33,251 bases of DNA from assembly GCA_003990745.1 (NCBI GenBank), contig RBNI01000335.1, forward strand, positions 1 to 33,251, in the 5' to 3' direction. Below the pieces are notes generated by a model. It had not been told where the DNA came from and ran no database searches. It saw only the letters and a program-made list of their open reading frames with translations. The stretch is from Jimgerdemannia flammicorona (lineage: Eukaryota > Mucoromycota > Endogonomycetes > Endogonales > Endogonaceae). Shown here in pieces: positions 10,882 through 21,789 of the stretch; position 1 is the stretch's first letter; every line of letters starts with the position of its first letter. A program made the position numbers and the translations under genes.

Positions 10882-12067
10882 ATGCTTGAACGCGGCCCCG
10901 AAGCGTCTAACTTCGTGAGCAACACAGTCACGTTCTGGATAGTGATAGTTATGTGCATTGCTTCGTTTGCCCACCAACTTTTCAATATATGGCTGGCAAG
11001 TATACTCTTCACTTTTAGCCTTTTCCCAGTGCCATACTTCCATTCTCAACTCACTCAATTTTTCCCACCTATTCAAAATGTCAGGTCATAGTCCACTCCC
11101 GGGGTCGACGACGTGGCTCCTTCTTTTATGCCCTCCTCTTCTCCAGCGTCATCTGCGCCATCCTTATGCCATTGCGCGCTTGTTCGTTCTCAATTGCCTA
11201 CGCCGCCAACCTCCCCATCGGTGCCGTTCACATGCTAACCCCCGAGGACCTCCTCTTGCGCCCTGACCTCGTCATCACCGAATATCTCTGCAACGACTTG
11301 ATCAGCGGCTTCTTTGAGGTTTCGCTCGCACTATTCACCCTGCCCTATATCTGGTGCGTCCAAAACCGGTTTCAGACCGTTCGCGGTCTACAAAAACCGG
11401 ACGGGGTCGCCTACGCCATGTACTTGTTCACTTTTATGGTATGGTCGGCCACGCAGGTGTCTATGCTTGCCATCCATCACAGCGGGCGCAGAACGCTGCG
11501 CCGGAGTCTGAAAGACGCCTGGATGATTTACATACTTTCTGTTGATATCGTTCTGTCAACCGTCAGCATTTTTAAAATCAAAAAAACGTACCTCGGAATT
11601 ATGTGTACCATTAGCTCCGACATTCAGCAGGACAGGGTTTTACGAGCCAGGCTCAACGCAATCGTGCGCCGATGTGTGATTATTCTCGTCATATTCGTGT
11701 TAGCCGAGTTCGCTTTCGTCGTAAGCGACTTAACCCTCGCGTGGATGGGGAGGACGAATGTGGTAATTGTAAGCTCTAACAACACTCTGCTCTGATATGG
11801 ATTTTTGTATCGTGCTTCGTTCCCTTGAACCCTTCATTGATCTAACGCCATCTCTCTTTCTCTCTTTCATTCCCACATATCCCACGCGACTAGCTTGTCA
11901 ACCAGTGCTGTGCTTCAATTATTTCCCTCTTCTTCAGCGGAACGCTAGTGTGGATGCAGACCGTGAAAAACATATTCGACATCTCGGCCAACAAGTCCGT
12001 CGTTCTAGCGCCTCTCAATGACTTCAGCGAGAGTTCGCACCCCAGGGAGAGGGGATCCGACCCTTAA
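10882..12067 (+). CDS. Seven-transmembrane membrane protein, three exons, apparently intact
   Basis: Joining 10882-10995, 11085-11768 and 11894-12067 gives 323 residues with no internal stop and all junctions in phase 0. Seven hydrophobic segments are visible: TVTFWIVIVMCIASF in exon 1; SFFYALLFSSVICAILM; LISGFFEVSLALFTLPYIW; AYAMYLFTFMVWSATQVSML; WMIYILSVDIVLSTVSIF; CVIILVIFVLAEFAFVV; and SIISLFFSGTLVW in exon 3. Basic loops (HSRGRRRG, SGRRTLRRS, RLNAIVRRC) and a short polar C-tail (ending RERGSDP) suggest a receptor-like topology, but I recognise no named family and no ligand can be inferred. Intron 1 (10996-11084) begins GCAAGT and ends CAG, a GC-AG intron. Intron 2 (11769-11893) is GTAAGC...TAG. 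The start at 10882 is preferred over 10834 because of the TATA position and the CAAC context. It is the only gene in the window without visible damage. Confidence 0.75.
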
Positions 12068-13360
12068 GTCGCTATATCAGCGTGCGATAGGTGACGCCAC
12101 CGAGGGCCCGGGAAGATTTTGGGTTTTAAGGCATGCAGCCCGCGGCGCATCGTGTGCGCGAGACTGGAGCAAATTTGATTCGCATTCATTCGAATCCGTT
12201 TAAACAAGATACCGAACTAGAATTTCGGGCACAGTTGAATTTTATTTTTTATTTTTACTTTTATTTTTGAAATATAATTATCAATTAACAAATTCTATAC
12301 ATAATGAATTATTGACTTAACAGTACGTAGGCAGGTTTCACAAATATGAAATTTATCGAAATATAATGATTAAATGGAGAAGATGAATGCAAATAAAGAG
12401 ATTGCAGATATTACCATGCTGCGAAATGAAAAATATTGATGAAAAATCATTTATACCGATGGCCACCCTCTGGCTTGCATTCCAATTAAATAAACAACCC
12501 AATTTCTTAACACCATCTACAATAGGGTACGACGAAAACGACATCGCCAAGTCTATCAGACAAGCTTTCCGCATAGAAGAAGTGAGGCCGGATAGGAGGA
12601 ATTAATTGACCAACATCAATGTTGCTATGAACGGTTAAGATTCTCATTCCCGACGACGTGGACGTGGACATTAGTGCTACCCTTAGGCAACCAATCCTAG
12701 TGAGCACATTCAGTCTCTAAATAACTGTCCGACGTCCTAGCAGAGTGGAACATAGAATACCCCAGTAAGTGCTCACTTTTAAACTTTTGCATAAGTGTAA
12801 AAGAATGCCGAGGATGCGGTGAAGCGGGTGGAGGGATATATTTGTCCTCCGGGAGGGGGGGGGAGGAATGACGGAGGGAGGAAAATATTTGAAAATATTT
12901 ATGTCCGACGCGTACTATCAGTCCTCGGCGAGACCGATCGATACTTGTTATATAAGCTATTGACTTGATATTTTCCGATTTACGTATATCTTACTAGAAT
13001 CTGTTTTCTACTCGGAGAACGTCCAACTATCCCGTCAAAAACACTGGTGAGTTGTGCTGTGGAATTGTGTATAGTTTACAAAAAAATGTAACCTTCTTTG
13101 GTGGCCACGGCCAATTTTCATAGTTGAGCATGAGAAGCACCTGAGTAGATATCAAGTATCTGTCCAATGGTATGTATGTGTTTAGTAATACATTAAGTTG
13201 GTCACAAGTTTGCCAACAAGATACTCATCCTCTAATATTTACTCAAGTTGACAGATAACTTTAGTAGAAATATATACATAATAAGGATGTTGTAAGTACT
13301 TAGATAGTCATGGTCAATTTGTGTGATTGCCAGCCCTGATTCAATTAATGGCCGTTAGGG
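12068..13360. other. Transition into AT-rich DNA; no gene recognised
   Basis: After the seven-transmembrane gene the sequence turns AT-rich near 12,240-12,310. It recovers somewhat at 12,600-13,100, then declines steadily. Overlapping 65-75-codon frames at 12,353-12,707 on both strands have no motif. A G-rich tract lies at 12,851-12,881. Confidence 0.5.
12851..12881 (+). other. G-rich tract
   Basis: GGGAGGGGGGGGGAGG is followed by GGAGGGAGG within 31 bp. Several G-runs close together could allow a four-stranded structure. It sits at the edge of the AT-rich block next to a short AAAATATTTG direct repeat. Confidence 0.5.
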
Positions 13361-14735
13361 CTTCTGTACACCTCTTACAAATCTGCATACCCACACCTAT
13401 ACACCTGTATTGCATATATATCTGGCAAGTCAAATTTGTTTCAAAGTACTGATAATAATACTGACTAAATACTTTACTGCTAAAATATATAAATACATAC
13501 ATAGGTGCAAAAAAGAATAATTCATTAGACTAAGTTATCATGCCTATATATTGAGCTGGCTTATATACTACCTCTGATTGATTGAAAGAAATTGATGTGT
13601 CAAACTATTTCCTGAGTTACAAGAAGTCACCTGCACTTATTGCTTTAACTGAAAAAGTCAAAAAAAAACTTACAGAAATATTATCAGAAAGAGAACATTA
13701 CTCTACAGATTATTTTATAATATGACTTAATCTATCTCCAAATAGAAGTATAATAGATATATCTGGAACTAGACACTTTGTATGAATTCTGGATTTAGGA
13801 ATATTAGTATTTGGATTTATAAGAGCAATCTATATAGGATCTGCTGTAAAGTTGTCTGTTTTCTTATAGATAATATCTATAGTCTTTAGATAGTTAAGAT
13901 CTTCAATCTTGATATAAAGCTCAACTTTAATTGAATTTGCAAGAATTGATTTAAGAATATTACAGCTAGTAGCATCTTGATTCTATAGTCTATTGTTGAG
14001 AAAGAGAGGATCAATAGAGTTGTAAATTTGAGAAAAAGCTTAATAAAGATCATTTTTGAAAATTTGAAAGCTAATTTCTATAATATTTAGAAGTTCAAGA
14101 GATTGATCACTAAGATATAAAATAAATAAGCTGAGTAAGTTTAAAGAAGAATAATAAAAGTAAATAGTAAAGAAAAATAAAAGATATATATAATTACTTA
14201 ATATAATTTATAATTTAAGTATTAGCCAGAAGATATTATTTAGCTATCTATATAAATCTTTAATTGTCAAAATTCTATAATGCTGAATAGTAGATAGAGT
14301 AGCCAATATTACTGTTGAAATTTTTATACTCAAGAAATAATTTTTAATAAGTACAGTGTATATTTATAAAAGAAGAAACATAGGTAGCTATATAATATAA
14401 GATCCTTAATATATATTATACTATTGATTATAATTATCTAGAGATAATTGCTTCTCTTGATCCTTAAAAGTAGTATCAGATAAAGTTTCATCTTCTGAGT
14501 CACCATTATTATAAGTAAATTGATCAGTAAGTTACAGCTTCTTTGGTATTACTAGTAATATTATTTATGATTATCAATCATTATTCTCACTATAGTGAGC
14601 AGATATAAAGAATGTTATCTTTACTATTATAGGTTTTTTAAAGTTGGCATAACTAGTATTATTTGTAAAAAATATTTCAGAGTAGGTGTTCTTAGAGTCA
14701 GAGATGAATTCATTATTATATTGAGATAAGAGGAG

Positions 14736-14840
14736 TAGATGCAGATTTGGATATAGACTTAATTACAGATTTTATTATAGATTTGGATATAGGTTTGGAT
14801 ACTGGTTTAGATACTTAGACTTAGACCTTGAATTAGAATT
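14736..14840. repeat. Degenerate 12-bp minisatellite
   Basis: Consecutive 12-mers resemble GATTTGGATATA and GGTTTGGATACT, about eight units with substitutions but few length changes. Read on the plus strand they give a [D/G]-L-D-x tetrapeptide pattern; on the minus strand an S-[I/V]-x-K pattern that stays open for a while. The multiple-of-three unit suggests a once-coding repeat; which strand is unclear. Confidence 0.6.
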
Positions 14841-15171
14841 AGGTACTAATGACTTCTTGTTTCAGTATAGAAGGTTCTCAGAGTCAGTATTAGAGACTTA
14901 TTTAAGTTTATTACATTGAGACAAGAGATATAGATATGGGTTCAGATACTTATATACTTGGATGGCTTTTCATTTTAATATAAAAGGTTCTCAGCAGATA
15001 CAAGAACTGAGAACTCAGAAAGTAAGAGTATCTCTTTAGAATTTGATATAGTTTGCTTCTTGTACTTTTGTCCTATTATAAAGATAAAGAGGATTTTGAG
15101 ATGATCTATTAGTAGTCAGTAGCAGTTAAAGGAGATAATGAGTTCCTATTGATAAAAACAATCTGGCAAAG

Positions 15172-15958
15172 ATAACTTGATGACTTATTGGCAAAGATGA
15201 TGACCTATTGGCAAAAATGATGATCTATTAGTAAAATGACCTATTGGTAAAGATGATGATCTATGATGATCTGTGGGCAAAGATGATCTATTTGTAAAGA
15301 TGAATACTAGTTGGTAAAGATGTCCTATTAGTAAAGATAACCTAATAACTCATTAGTAAAAGTGATGATCTATTGATAAAGACAACCTATTGGTAAAGAT
15401 AAACTATTGGTAAAAATGACTAATTGGTAAAAATTACTTATTAATAAAGATAATGATCTATTGGCAAAGACAATATATTTACAAAGATGATGAGCTTTTG
15501 GTAAAAATGACTTATTGGCAAAAATAATCTATTGGTAAAGATGAAAACTATTTGGCAAAGATTATCTATTGGTAAAGATAATAATCTGTTAGTAAAGACA
15601 ATCTATTAATAAAGACAACCCATTGACAAAAATGACTCATTAACAAAAATAACTCATTGGTAAAGATAATGACTTGTTGGCAAAGATGATCTATTAGCAA
15701 AGATGACAATCTGTTAATAAATATGACCTATTAGTAAAGATGATCTAATAAGGATGACTTATTAGTAAAGACAACCTAGCAAAGACAATAATCTATTGAT
15801 AATAATAATGACTTATTGATAAAGATAATGACCTATTGATAAAGACAATAGTCTATTGATAAAGATGACCTATTGGTAAAGACAATCTGTTAGCAAAGAT
15901 GATCAGTTAGCAAAGATGACTTATTAATAAAGTGATCTGTTGACAAAGATTGAGTTTT
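15172..15958 (+). repeat. 18/21-bp minisatellite, left arm
   Basis: The unit is AAAGATGACCTATTGGTA with variants carrying one extra GAT/AAT triplet, roughly forty copies. Most length changes are by three bases. Read from AAA, units give K-D-D-L-L-[A/V/I], or seven residues when the extra triplet is present. Substitutions are mainly transitions. Confidence 0.75.
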
Positions 15959-16035
15959 ATTGATATAAATATCATACAAAGACTGAAAAGGTAAATTCTA
16001 TTGCCTTTTATCACTTGCTCTATATCTCATTTATA

Positions 16036-16072
16036 CTCTCTCTCTCTCTCTCCCTCTCTCTCTTTTTTTATC
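16036..16072 (+). repeat. C/T microsatellite
   Basis: A CTCTCT run ending in a T-run, on the left side of the inverted-repeat centre. It mirrors the G/A tract at 16,205-16,393. Confidence 0.7.
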
Positions 16073-16204
16073 CTATATTATTACTATCTGTTAAATTCTG
16101 TAATATATATCAATTATCTTATATTAAAATAGATATATTTATATATTTAAATTAATGAAAAATCAATAGATAACTATTATTGATAGAAATGTTATCAAAG
16201 GAAA

Positions 16205-16393
16205 TATTGCAGAGAGTAGAGAGAAGAGAGTGAAGAGAAGAGAGTAGGGAGAAGAGAGTAGAGAGAGAGAAGAGAGTAGAGAGGAGAGAGTAGAAAGAAA
16301 AGAGTAGAGAGAGTGAAGAGGGTAGAGAGAAGAGGATAAAGAGAAGAGGATAAAGAGAAGAGAATATAGAGAAGAGAATAGAGAGTAGTAGAA
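16205..16393 (+). repeat. G/A-rich microsatellite (AGAGTAGAGA-type)
   Basis: About 190 bp of AGAG(A/T)AGAGA variants, nearly free of C, right of the inverted-repeat centre. It is the expanded counterpart of the left C/T tract. Confidence 0.75.
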
Positions 16394-16614
16394 TGGTAAG
16401 TTTGAGAAGCTAAGATAATATATGACTTTATATCATATATAATCTAATTAATATATATCTAATATATATACTATATATATATATTTTTATATCTATATCT
16501 TTTAATTATTTAATTATATAACATATCTTTATTTCTACTCTCCTTATATCATTCTTTTGATGCTTTAATACTTTTTACTCATTTTATTCCTTTCACTCCT
16601 TATTGTTGCTAAGA

Positions 16615-16918
16615 TATCTTCTATCAATAAGACTTATATAGGTTGTCTTTATCAATAGATTGATATCTTTGTCAATAAGTCATTATTTTTATCAGTAGGT
16701 CATCTTTGCCAATAGGTCATCTTTGCCAACAGGCCATTATCTTTATTAATAGATTATCTTTGTCAACAGATTATTGTCTTTACCAACAGATTATCATTTT
16801 TGTCAATAGATCATTGTCTTTGTCAATAGATTATTTTTATTAACAGGTCATCATCTTTGCCAATAGGTCATCATCTTTGTAAAAAGATTATTATCTTTGC
16901 CAACAGATCATCATCTTT
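16615..16918 (-). repeat. 18/21-bp minisatellite, right arm (inverted)
   Basis: This is the reverse complement of the 15,172-15,958 array, with units such as CATCTTTGCCAATAGGT, about fifteen copies. On the minus strand it shows the same K-D-D-L-L-A type pattern. Confidence 0.75.
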
Positions 16919-17453
16919 GACTTCTACTGACTACTAATAGATTATCTCTACACAGATTACCTCTGTTAATAGATAACCCTCTTCTGATAAGTATATCTTT
17001 TCCAAGACCTCTTACTATAATCTTATTCACTATGGTCTCCTTTACTGATATCCTTCACTGAGGTCTCTCTGTTAAGAATTATCTCTATTACTAATTTTCT
17101 ACAACAAGAGTCTCAATATTTATATAATATAATAATTTATCTACCAGCTCAAGAAGAACACAAGTTATATTAATAAATTTTAGCAGAGAGCTATAGTATA
17201 TTATAATCATATCAGCTTAGTACTATATAAAAAGAAAATTCAATTTATCTTATAAAAATACATATAAACTAAGATATATTTATCTTATTCTTCAATTGAC
17301 TCAATATATTCTGATCTCAGAATTCTACTGGCTTCAATATTCTTTCACCAATCTTAGTACTTTTAATCTCAAAAAATAAGCTTATGAATATATCAATAAT
17401 AATAATAGATATATATCATAAAGAATGAAATAGACTCAAAGTATGATCTCAAA

Positions 17454-17729
17454 ATGAATATAGAGAGTGAGACCAACTTGGAGGCCAACTTAAAGGCTAA
17501 CTCAGAGGCCAACTCAGAGACCAACTTAGAGATCTACTCAGAGATCCACTCAGAGATCCACTCAGAGATCCACTTAAAGATCCACTTGGAGATATACTTG
17601 GAGGCCAACTTGGAGGGCAATTTGAAATGTAACTTAGAGATCAAAACAGATATTGACTTGAAATTTATACCATCATTTCGAAAAGATACTATAAAGAGAA
17701 CAATAATCACTATAGTCTATACTTCCTAA
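17454..17729 (+). repeat. 12-bp minisatellite with an open 91-codon frame
   Basis: Between about 17,465 and 17,640, units such as GAGATCCACTCA and GAGGCCAACTTA repeat about fourteen times in strict 12-bp register. The plus strand is open for 91 codons and reads E-[I/A]-[H/N/Y]-[S/L] tetrapeptides (for example SEIHSEIHSEIH), beginning MNIESETNLEA. It is the longest frame in the AT-rich block outside the gypsy. No domain is recognised. It could be the repeat part of a decayed gene or just a minisatellite whose unit happens to be a multiple of three. Confidence 0.6.
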
Positions 17730-18627
17730 ACTATACTACTACTATAATATCATCTTTTCTATAACTACAAAATGTTTAAAAAATACTACTTGCCTATCTT
17801 CTATAATTTTGTAAAAAGACTATTCCAAGAGATCTCTTATCTGCTAATTTATTATCAAAATCTTACTTCTGTATTATACTAAGCTATAATAATACCTACA
17901 TATACTTACTCAATCAAGAACATCCTCAGATAGTAACTAGAGATACTATTATTACAAGATACTATCTGGTTATAAGGTGACTCAACTATAAGAGTTTTGA
18001 GTTAGAGATATTCTTTACTCTTTAAGATAAGAGAAGTATATAAAGCAGATAGTCTTTATATTTATTTTAATTATCAATATCTTTTAATCAATATCTTGAA
18101 AAAAAAAGTACTTATTATAATCTATTTTGAAATAATAAAAACATATATTTATTATAGTAACTTTATTAAGATAACTGGTAATCTATATTACTTTAGTTGA
18201 GTGTGTTGGATTTTTAAAAAACCAGAGATATATAGAAACTATCAATAACTAGAATTCAATTCTCTTCTCAAGTTTGTTGAGCTCTCAAGTTAATTGTATA
18301 CCAAAGTATGAAGATATATATGTAATAGTAAATAACTCTTATCTCTGACTTAATAAGTAGTTCAAGAATAAAATTTCTTCTAATTAAGTCTCAGTAGCCT
18401 TTAATACATAGTTCTGTCAAGATAAATACTATCTATATCATTTAGATTATATAGAATATACTCTTATCTACAGAATTATATATATATATATTTAATATAG
18501 ATAAGTATCTCATCTTTCTTCTAAGTGTCAGCAATCTTTAATATCACTATCTAATATAAGAACTTTGAAATTATTTATTGACTTATATTATGATGATTTT
18601 GAAATCTTTTTCTTTATATAATACTTT

Positions 18628-18642
18628 GAGGGAGGGGGATAT
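18628..18642 (+). other. Candidate polypurine tract of an unidentified decayed element
   Basis: GAGGGAGGGGGATA stands out in AT-rich DNA and resembles the polypurine tract that precedes a 3' LTR in copia elements. No matching LTR pair was found. A short sequence just after it (TATATTATCTTAG) recurs inverted near 16,410-16,425. Confidence 0.2.
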
Positions 18643-18828
18643 ATATTATCTTAGAAACTTGCTATTAAATCTTAGATAAAAGCTTTGAAATATTAATCTT
18701 CAGAGGTTTGAACTCTTTTGTATTAGATTTAAAGATTTTATTCAACCCTTTGTAAAAGAGCTATAAGAGCTAGAGAGTGATATTATATAAAATTTAGATG
18801 GTAAGAAAGTTTGAGTTATTACAGATAT

Positions 18829-18830
<2 letters not shown>

Positions 18831-18871
<41 letters not shown>

Positions 18872-19012
18872 TATATTTACCATATTTACTATATCCACTA
18901 CATTTACTATATTTACTGCATTTACAGCATTTACTGTTTACTATATTTTATATTTTTTATATATGTATATATACTTTACTATATTTACTATATTTACTAT
19001 ATTTACTATAAT
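18831..19012. repeat. T34 homopolymer followed by TTTACTATA microsatellite
   Basis: Thirty-four T residues (18,831-18,864) are followed by repeated TTTACTATA/TTTACATAT-type units to about 19,012. On the minus strand this is a microsatellite ending in a long A-run, as at the 3' end of a LINE or a retrocopy. No reverse transcriptase could be recognised to the right, so that origin is unproven. Confidence 0.6.
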
Positions 19013-20391
19013 ATTATTTAAAACTTAGTATAATCATACTGATCTTCTATAATATAACTCAGTTATAATAATTAAGCATTATAATATTGATCAAAGTTAT
19101 TACTATTGTCTTGTCATACTATCTGATCTTAGTAATTCTACTTTTGATATTCAAAAATACTTAAGATATTATTATATTACTATATATCTATTAGATGAGT
19201 TTAGAATAATCAAATTTAAAACTCAATAGATGATATTTTCTTTTTAATAGGATTTTACTCTCAGTCTCTCAAAGCTACTTAATACTCTCAATTTTAATTA
19301 TATATACAGATACTATAAGATTTAGTATATACTCTTCTTTAGAATATTACTAGAAATCTTATTACTTCAATACTTATTTATTTAATACAGATGACTAAAA
19401 CTATATTACTAGCTCATTATATAACATAATTTTCCTCAAGTTGGCCCCACCCCCAGCACTCTATTTAGATATTTTAAAAGTTTCTTTTTTTCTGATTTTG
19501 ATTGACTGATGATAATGAGATCTATTATTATTGTACATCTATATGAAAAACACTTCATTAATAGAGAGCTGAGTGAAATATAGTATAGACTCAAGCTGTA
19601 GTAATTATTACAGATATTGTTTAAAATTTTACAATACTGGATACTTATAACTTATACAAATACAATTTGCTTCTCTTGTAATATCAGTAGCTACTATAAA
19701 CTAGACATATCTCTCAAAGCTATTATAAATTAGCTTGTCAAAATATATGAGAATTAAAATAAAATAAAAATTATCTTTACTGAATATATTATATTCTTAT
19801 CAGATATTTTTTATTTAATAAATTTTTCCACAATTATTTAGAAATAAGCCAATACTTTATACTCTTTTACATCTCTATCAAAAAGCTCTATATTTTTGTA
19901 GTCTTTGCAATTTATCCATTACAATCAAGGAGATAGTATACTATCTCTACAAAGAAGTTATTCTATCAACAAACAGACAAAACCCTCAATATGATCTAAC
20001 TGTTTTTAAAAATATTATATAAGGAATATGTTTTGAATTTGAGAATCAAAAAAGTAAAGGACTGAAAACTTTATATTGACTTGAATAATTTGATAATATT
20101 TACTTTGAGTTAAGTACTGATAAATCAGTATATAGAAGTAATAGAACAGAAGAAGATGCATATATATTTATTTATTTTTTTAAAGAGAACATTATTATAT
20201 TTAATATTGTATATACTATTATTAGGCTCTTTTGTACTATCAGTATATATACTACTATTACTTCTTATAGCACTGGATTTTAACAATATAATCATAGTAG
20301 TAATTTAATATAATATAAACTCAACTGAGGTCATATTATGCTAAATAGCATACCTGTAGCACCTAAATCAGAAATAATAATATATATTCAA

Positions 20392-20443
20392 TTATCTTAT
20401 CTTATTTATTTTATTTATTTATCTTATCTTATCTTATTTATTT
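20392..20443 (+). repeat. TTATC/TTATT pentamer-tetramer microsatellite
   Basis: Alternating CTTATCTTAT and TTATTTATTT units over about 50 bp. Confidence 0.7.
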
Positions 20444-21433
20444 TTAGATCAAACTGTTCTACACTATAGTGATATAAACTTCTTCAATATTAAGATATAT
20501 AGTAAATCTCTTAGCAATAATTATATATCTATTTATATTCTATTTTGTAAATTACTGCAACTCATATAAGCTCAACTTAGTGAACTTATAGAAATATATA
20601 CTGAAGAAGGTATTAGAATACTTCAAATATACAAGATAGTTAAGTTTTTTAAAGCTATCTCTTATTGAGTTCATAATTATATAGTCAAGGAGAATATCAG
20701 TATTATTTAACTTTAGATTTATATTAGTAATATTATTAAATTTTGAGCAGATTGAGAGTCTGGTTATGTGGATTTATAAGAGTTTTAGGTATTATATTAT
20801 ATGAGTACTATATCTTTCTTATTATTGGTTAGATTATTACTATTAATTATAAGTATCTTATCTTTATACTACCTGAGTATTAGTAGCTTGCATCTTTTGA
20901 GAAATATAAGTTAGACTTCTTCTCACTCTCACTTATTGACAAGCTTACTTTGTAAATAGTATCTACTTTGAGAAAGTTAATAGTAAGCTATTATTTAATA
21001 ATTGAATATTTTAGATAATTTAGTTATTTCAGGTGAGATAAGTTATTATTACTAATAATCTTATATATATATTGTTTTATTATTAATTTCAAATTTGACA
21101 TTCAATAACTCTATTCATCTTTCTTAGCTTTATAATCATTTTGATGACTACCTTTATCAGTATTCTCAGTTAGCTATTATATATAAATTACTTATATATA
21201 AGAATATTATCTAAATAGCATATCAATTAAACTATATCTGATTTATATACTCTAGTCTATATATAAAGAAATTGAGTAACCTCAAACACTCTCCAATTAT
21301 CTCTTACTGTCTATCTATCTTACTTCTTACCTTTGGATATATTATATATACTCTTATTAGTATGCTTGTATTTTTTTATTTTATTTTTACTTTTTTTAAT
21401 ATGCTTAACTTATATTCAGTATATTGTATCAAT

Positions 21434-21535
21434 ATACTTAAGTTATATTTGAATAGTATATATACTCTTTCAAGTTATATTTAAGTATATTTTATATATT
21501 TTTACTAGTATACTTAAGTTGTATTTGAGTAGTAT
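21434..21535 (+). repeat. Direct repeat of about 28 bp, 75 bp apart
   Basis: TATACTTAAGTTATATTTGA near 21,435 recurs near 21,510 with A-to-G differences and continues to AGTAT in both. A third weaker copy (AAGTTATATTTAAGTATA) lies between. It sits 250-350 bp upstream of the copia gag start and may be part of that element's LTR or leader. Confidence 0.5.
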
Positions 21536-21789
21536 TGAGATAGCAACTTGATATATTACTATGTGACTTATACTATCTCATTAATTTATGTCATTTATCA
21601 GTAATGTATAAAATATATAATTTATGCAAATTTAATAAAATTGCTCTCTTTTATAACATAGGTTATAAGCTTTGCTAATATTAAGCAACTATGATAATAT
21701 ATATTAAAATATTAAGTTATAATTAGCCTAACAACTTTAGTAGTATATATATATCAATTGCAAGTATTTTAACAATAACAGATGCTATT

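Larger units (their letters stand above)
15100..16946. repeat. Long imperfect inverted repeat (palindrome) carrying minisatellite arms
   Basis: The left arm starts at 15,100-15,131, which is the reverse complement of 16,915-16,946 with about 29 of 32 bases matching. Moving inward, both arms carry the same 18/21-bp minisatellite in opposite orientation (15,172-15,958 and 16,615-16,918), then a matching unique stretch (about 15,945-15,985 against 16,590-16,640). Next comes a C/T tract on the left and a G/A tract on the right. The order of blocks is mirrored. The arms differ in length (about 890 and 360 bp), mostly from loss or gain of repeat units. Confidence 0.75.

Noticed and set aside
12130..12200. 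Possible tRNA B-box (TTCGAATCC)
   Set aside because: No matching A-box or cloverleaf could be drawn.
12353..12707. Overlapping 65-75-codon frames on both strands
   Set aside because: Short, mutually overlapping and without motifs; possibly a decayed fragment but nothing identifies it.
13770..13800. IDISGTRHFV-like reading that resembles a retroviral-type protease site
   Set aside because: Spacing is wrong for a copia or gypsy protease and no neighbouring Gag or integrase words are present.
15172..16918. CRISPR array
   Set aside because: The units are contiguous with no spacers and the genome is eukaryotic; this is a minisatellite.
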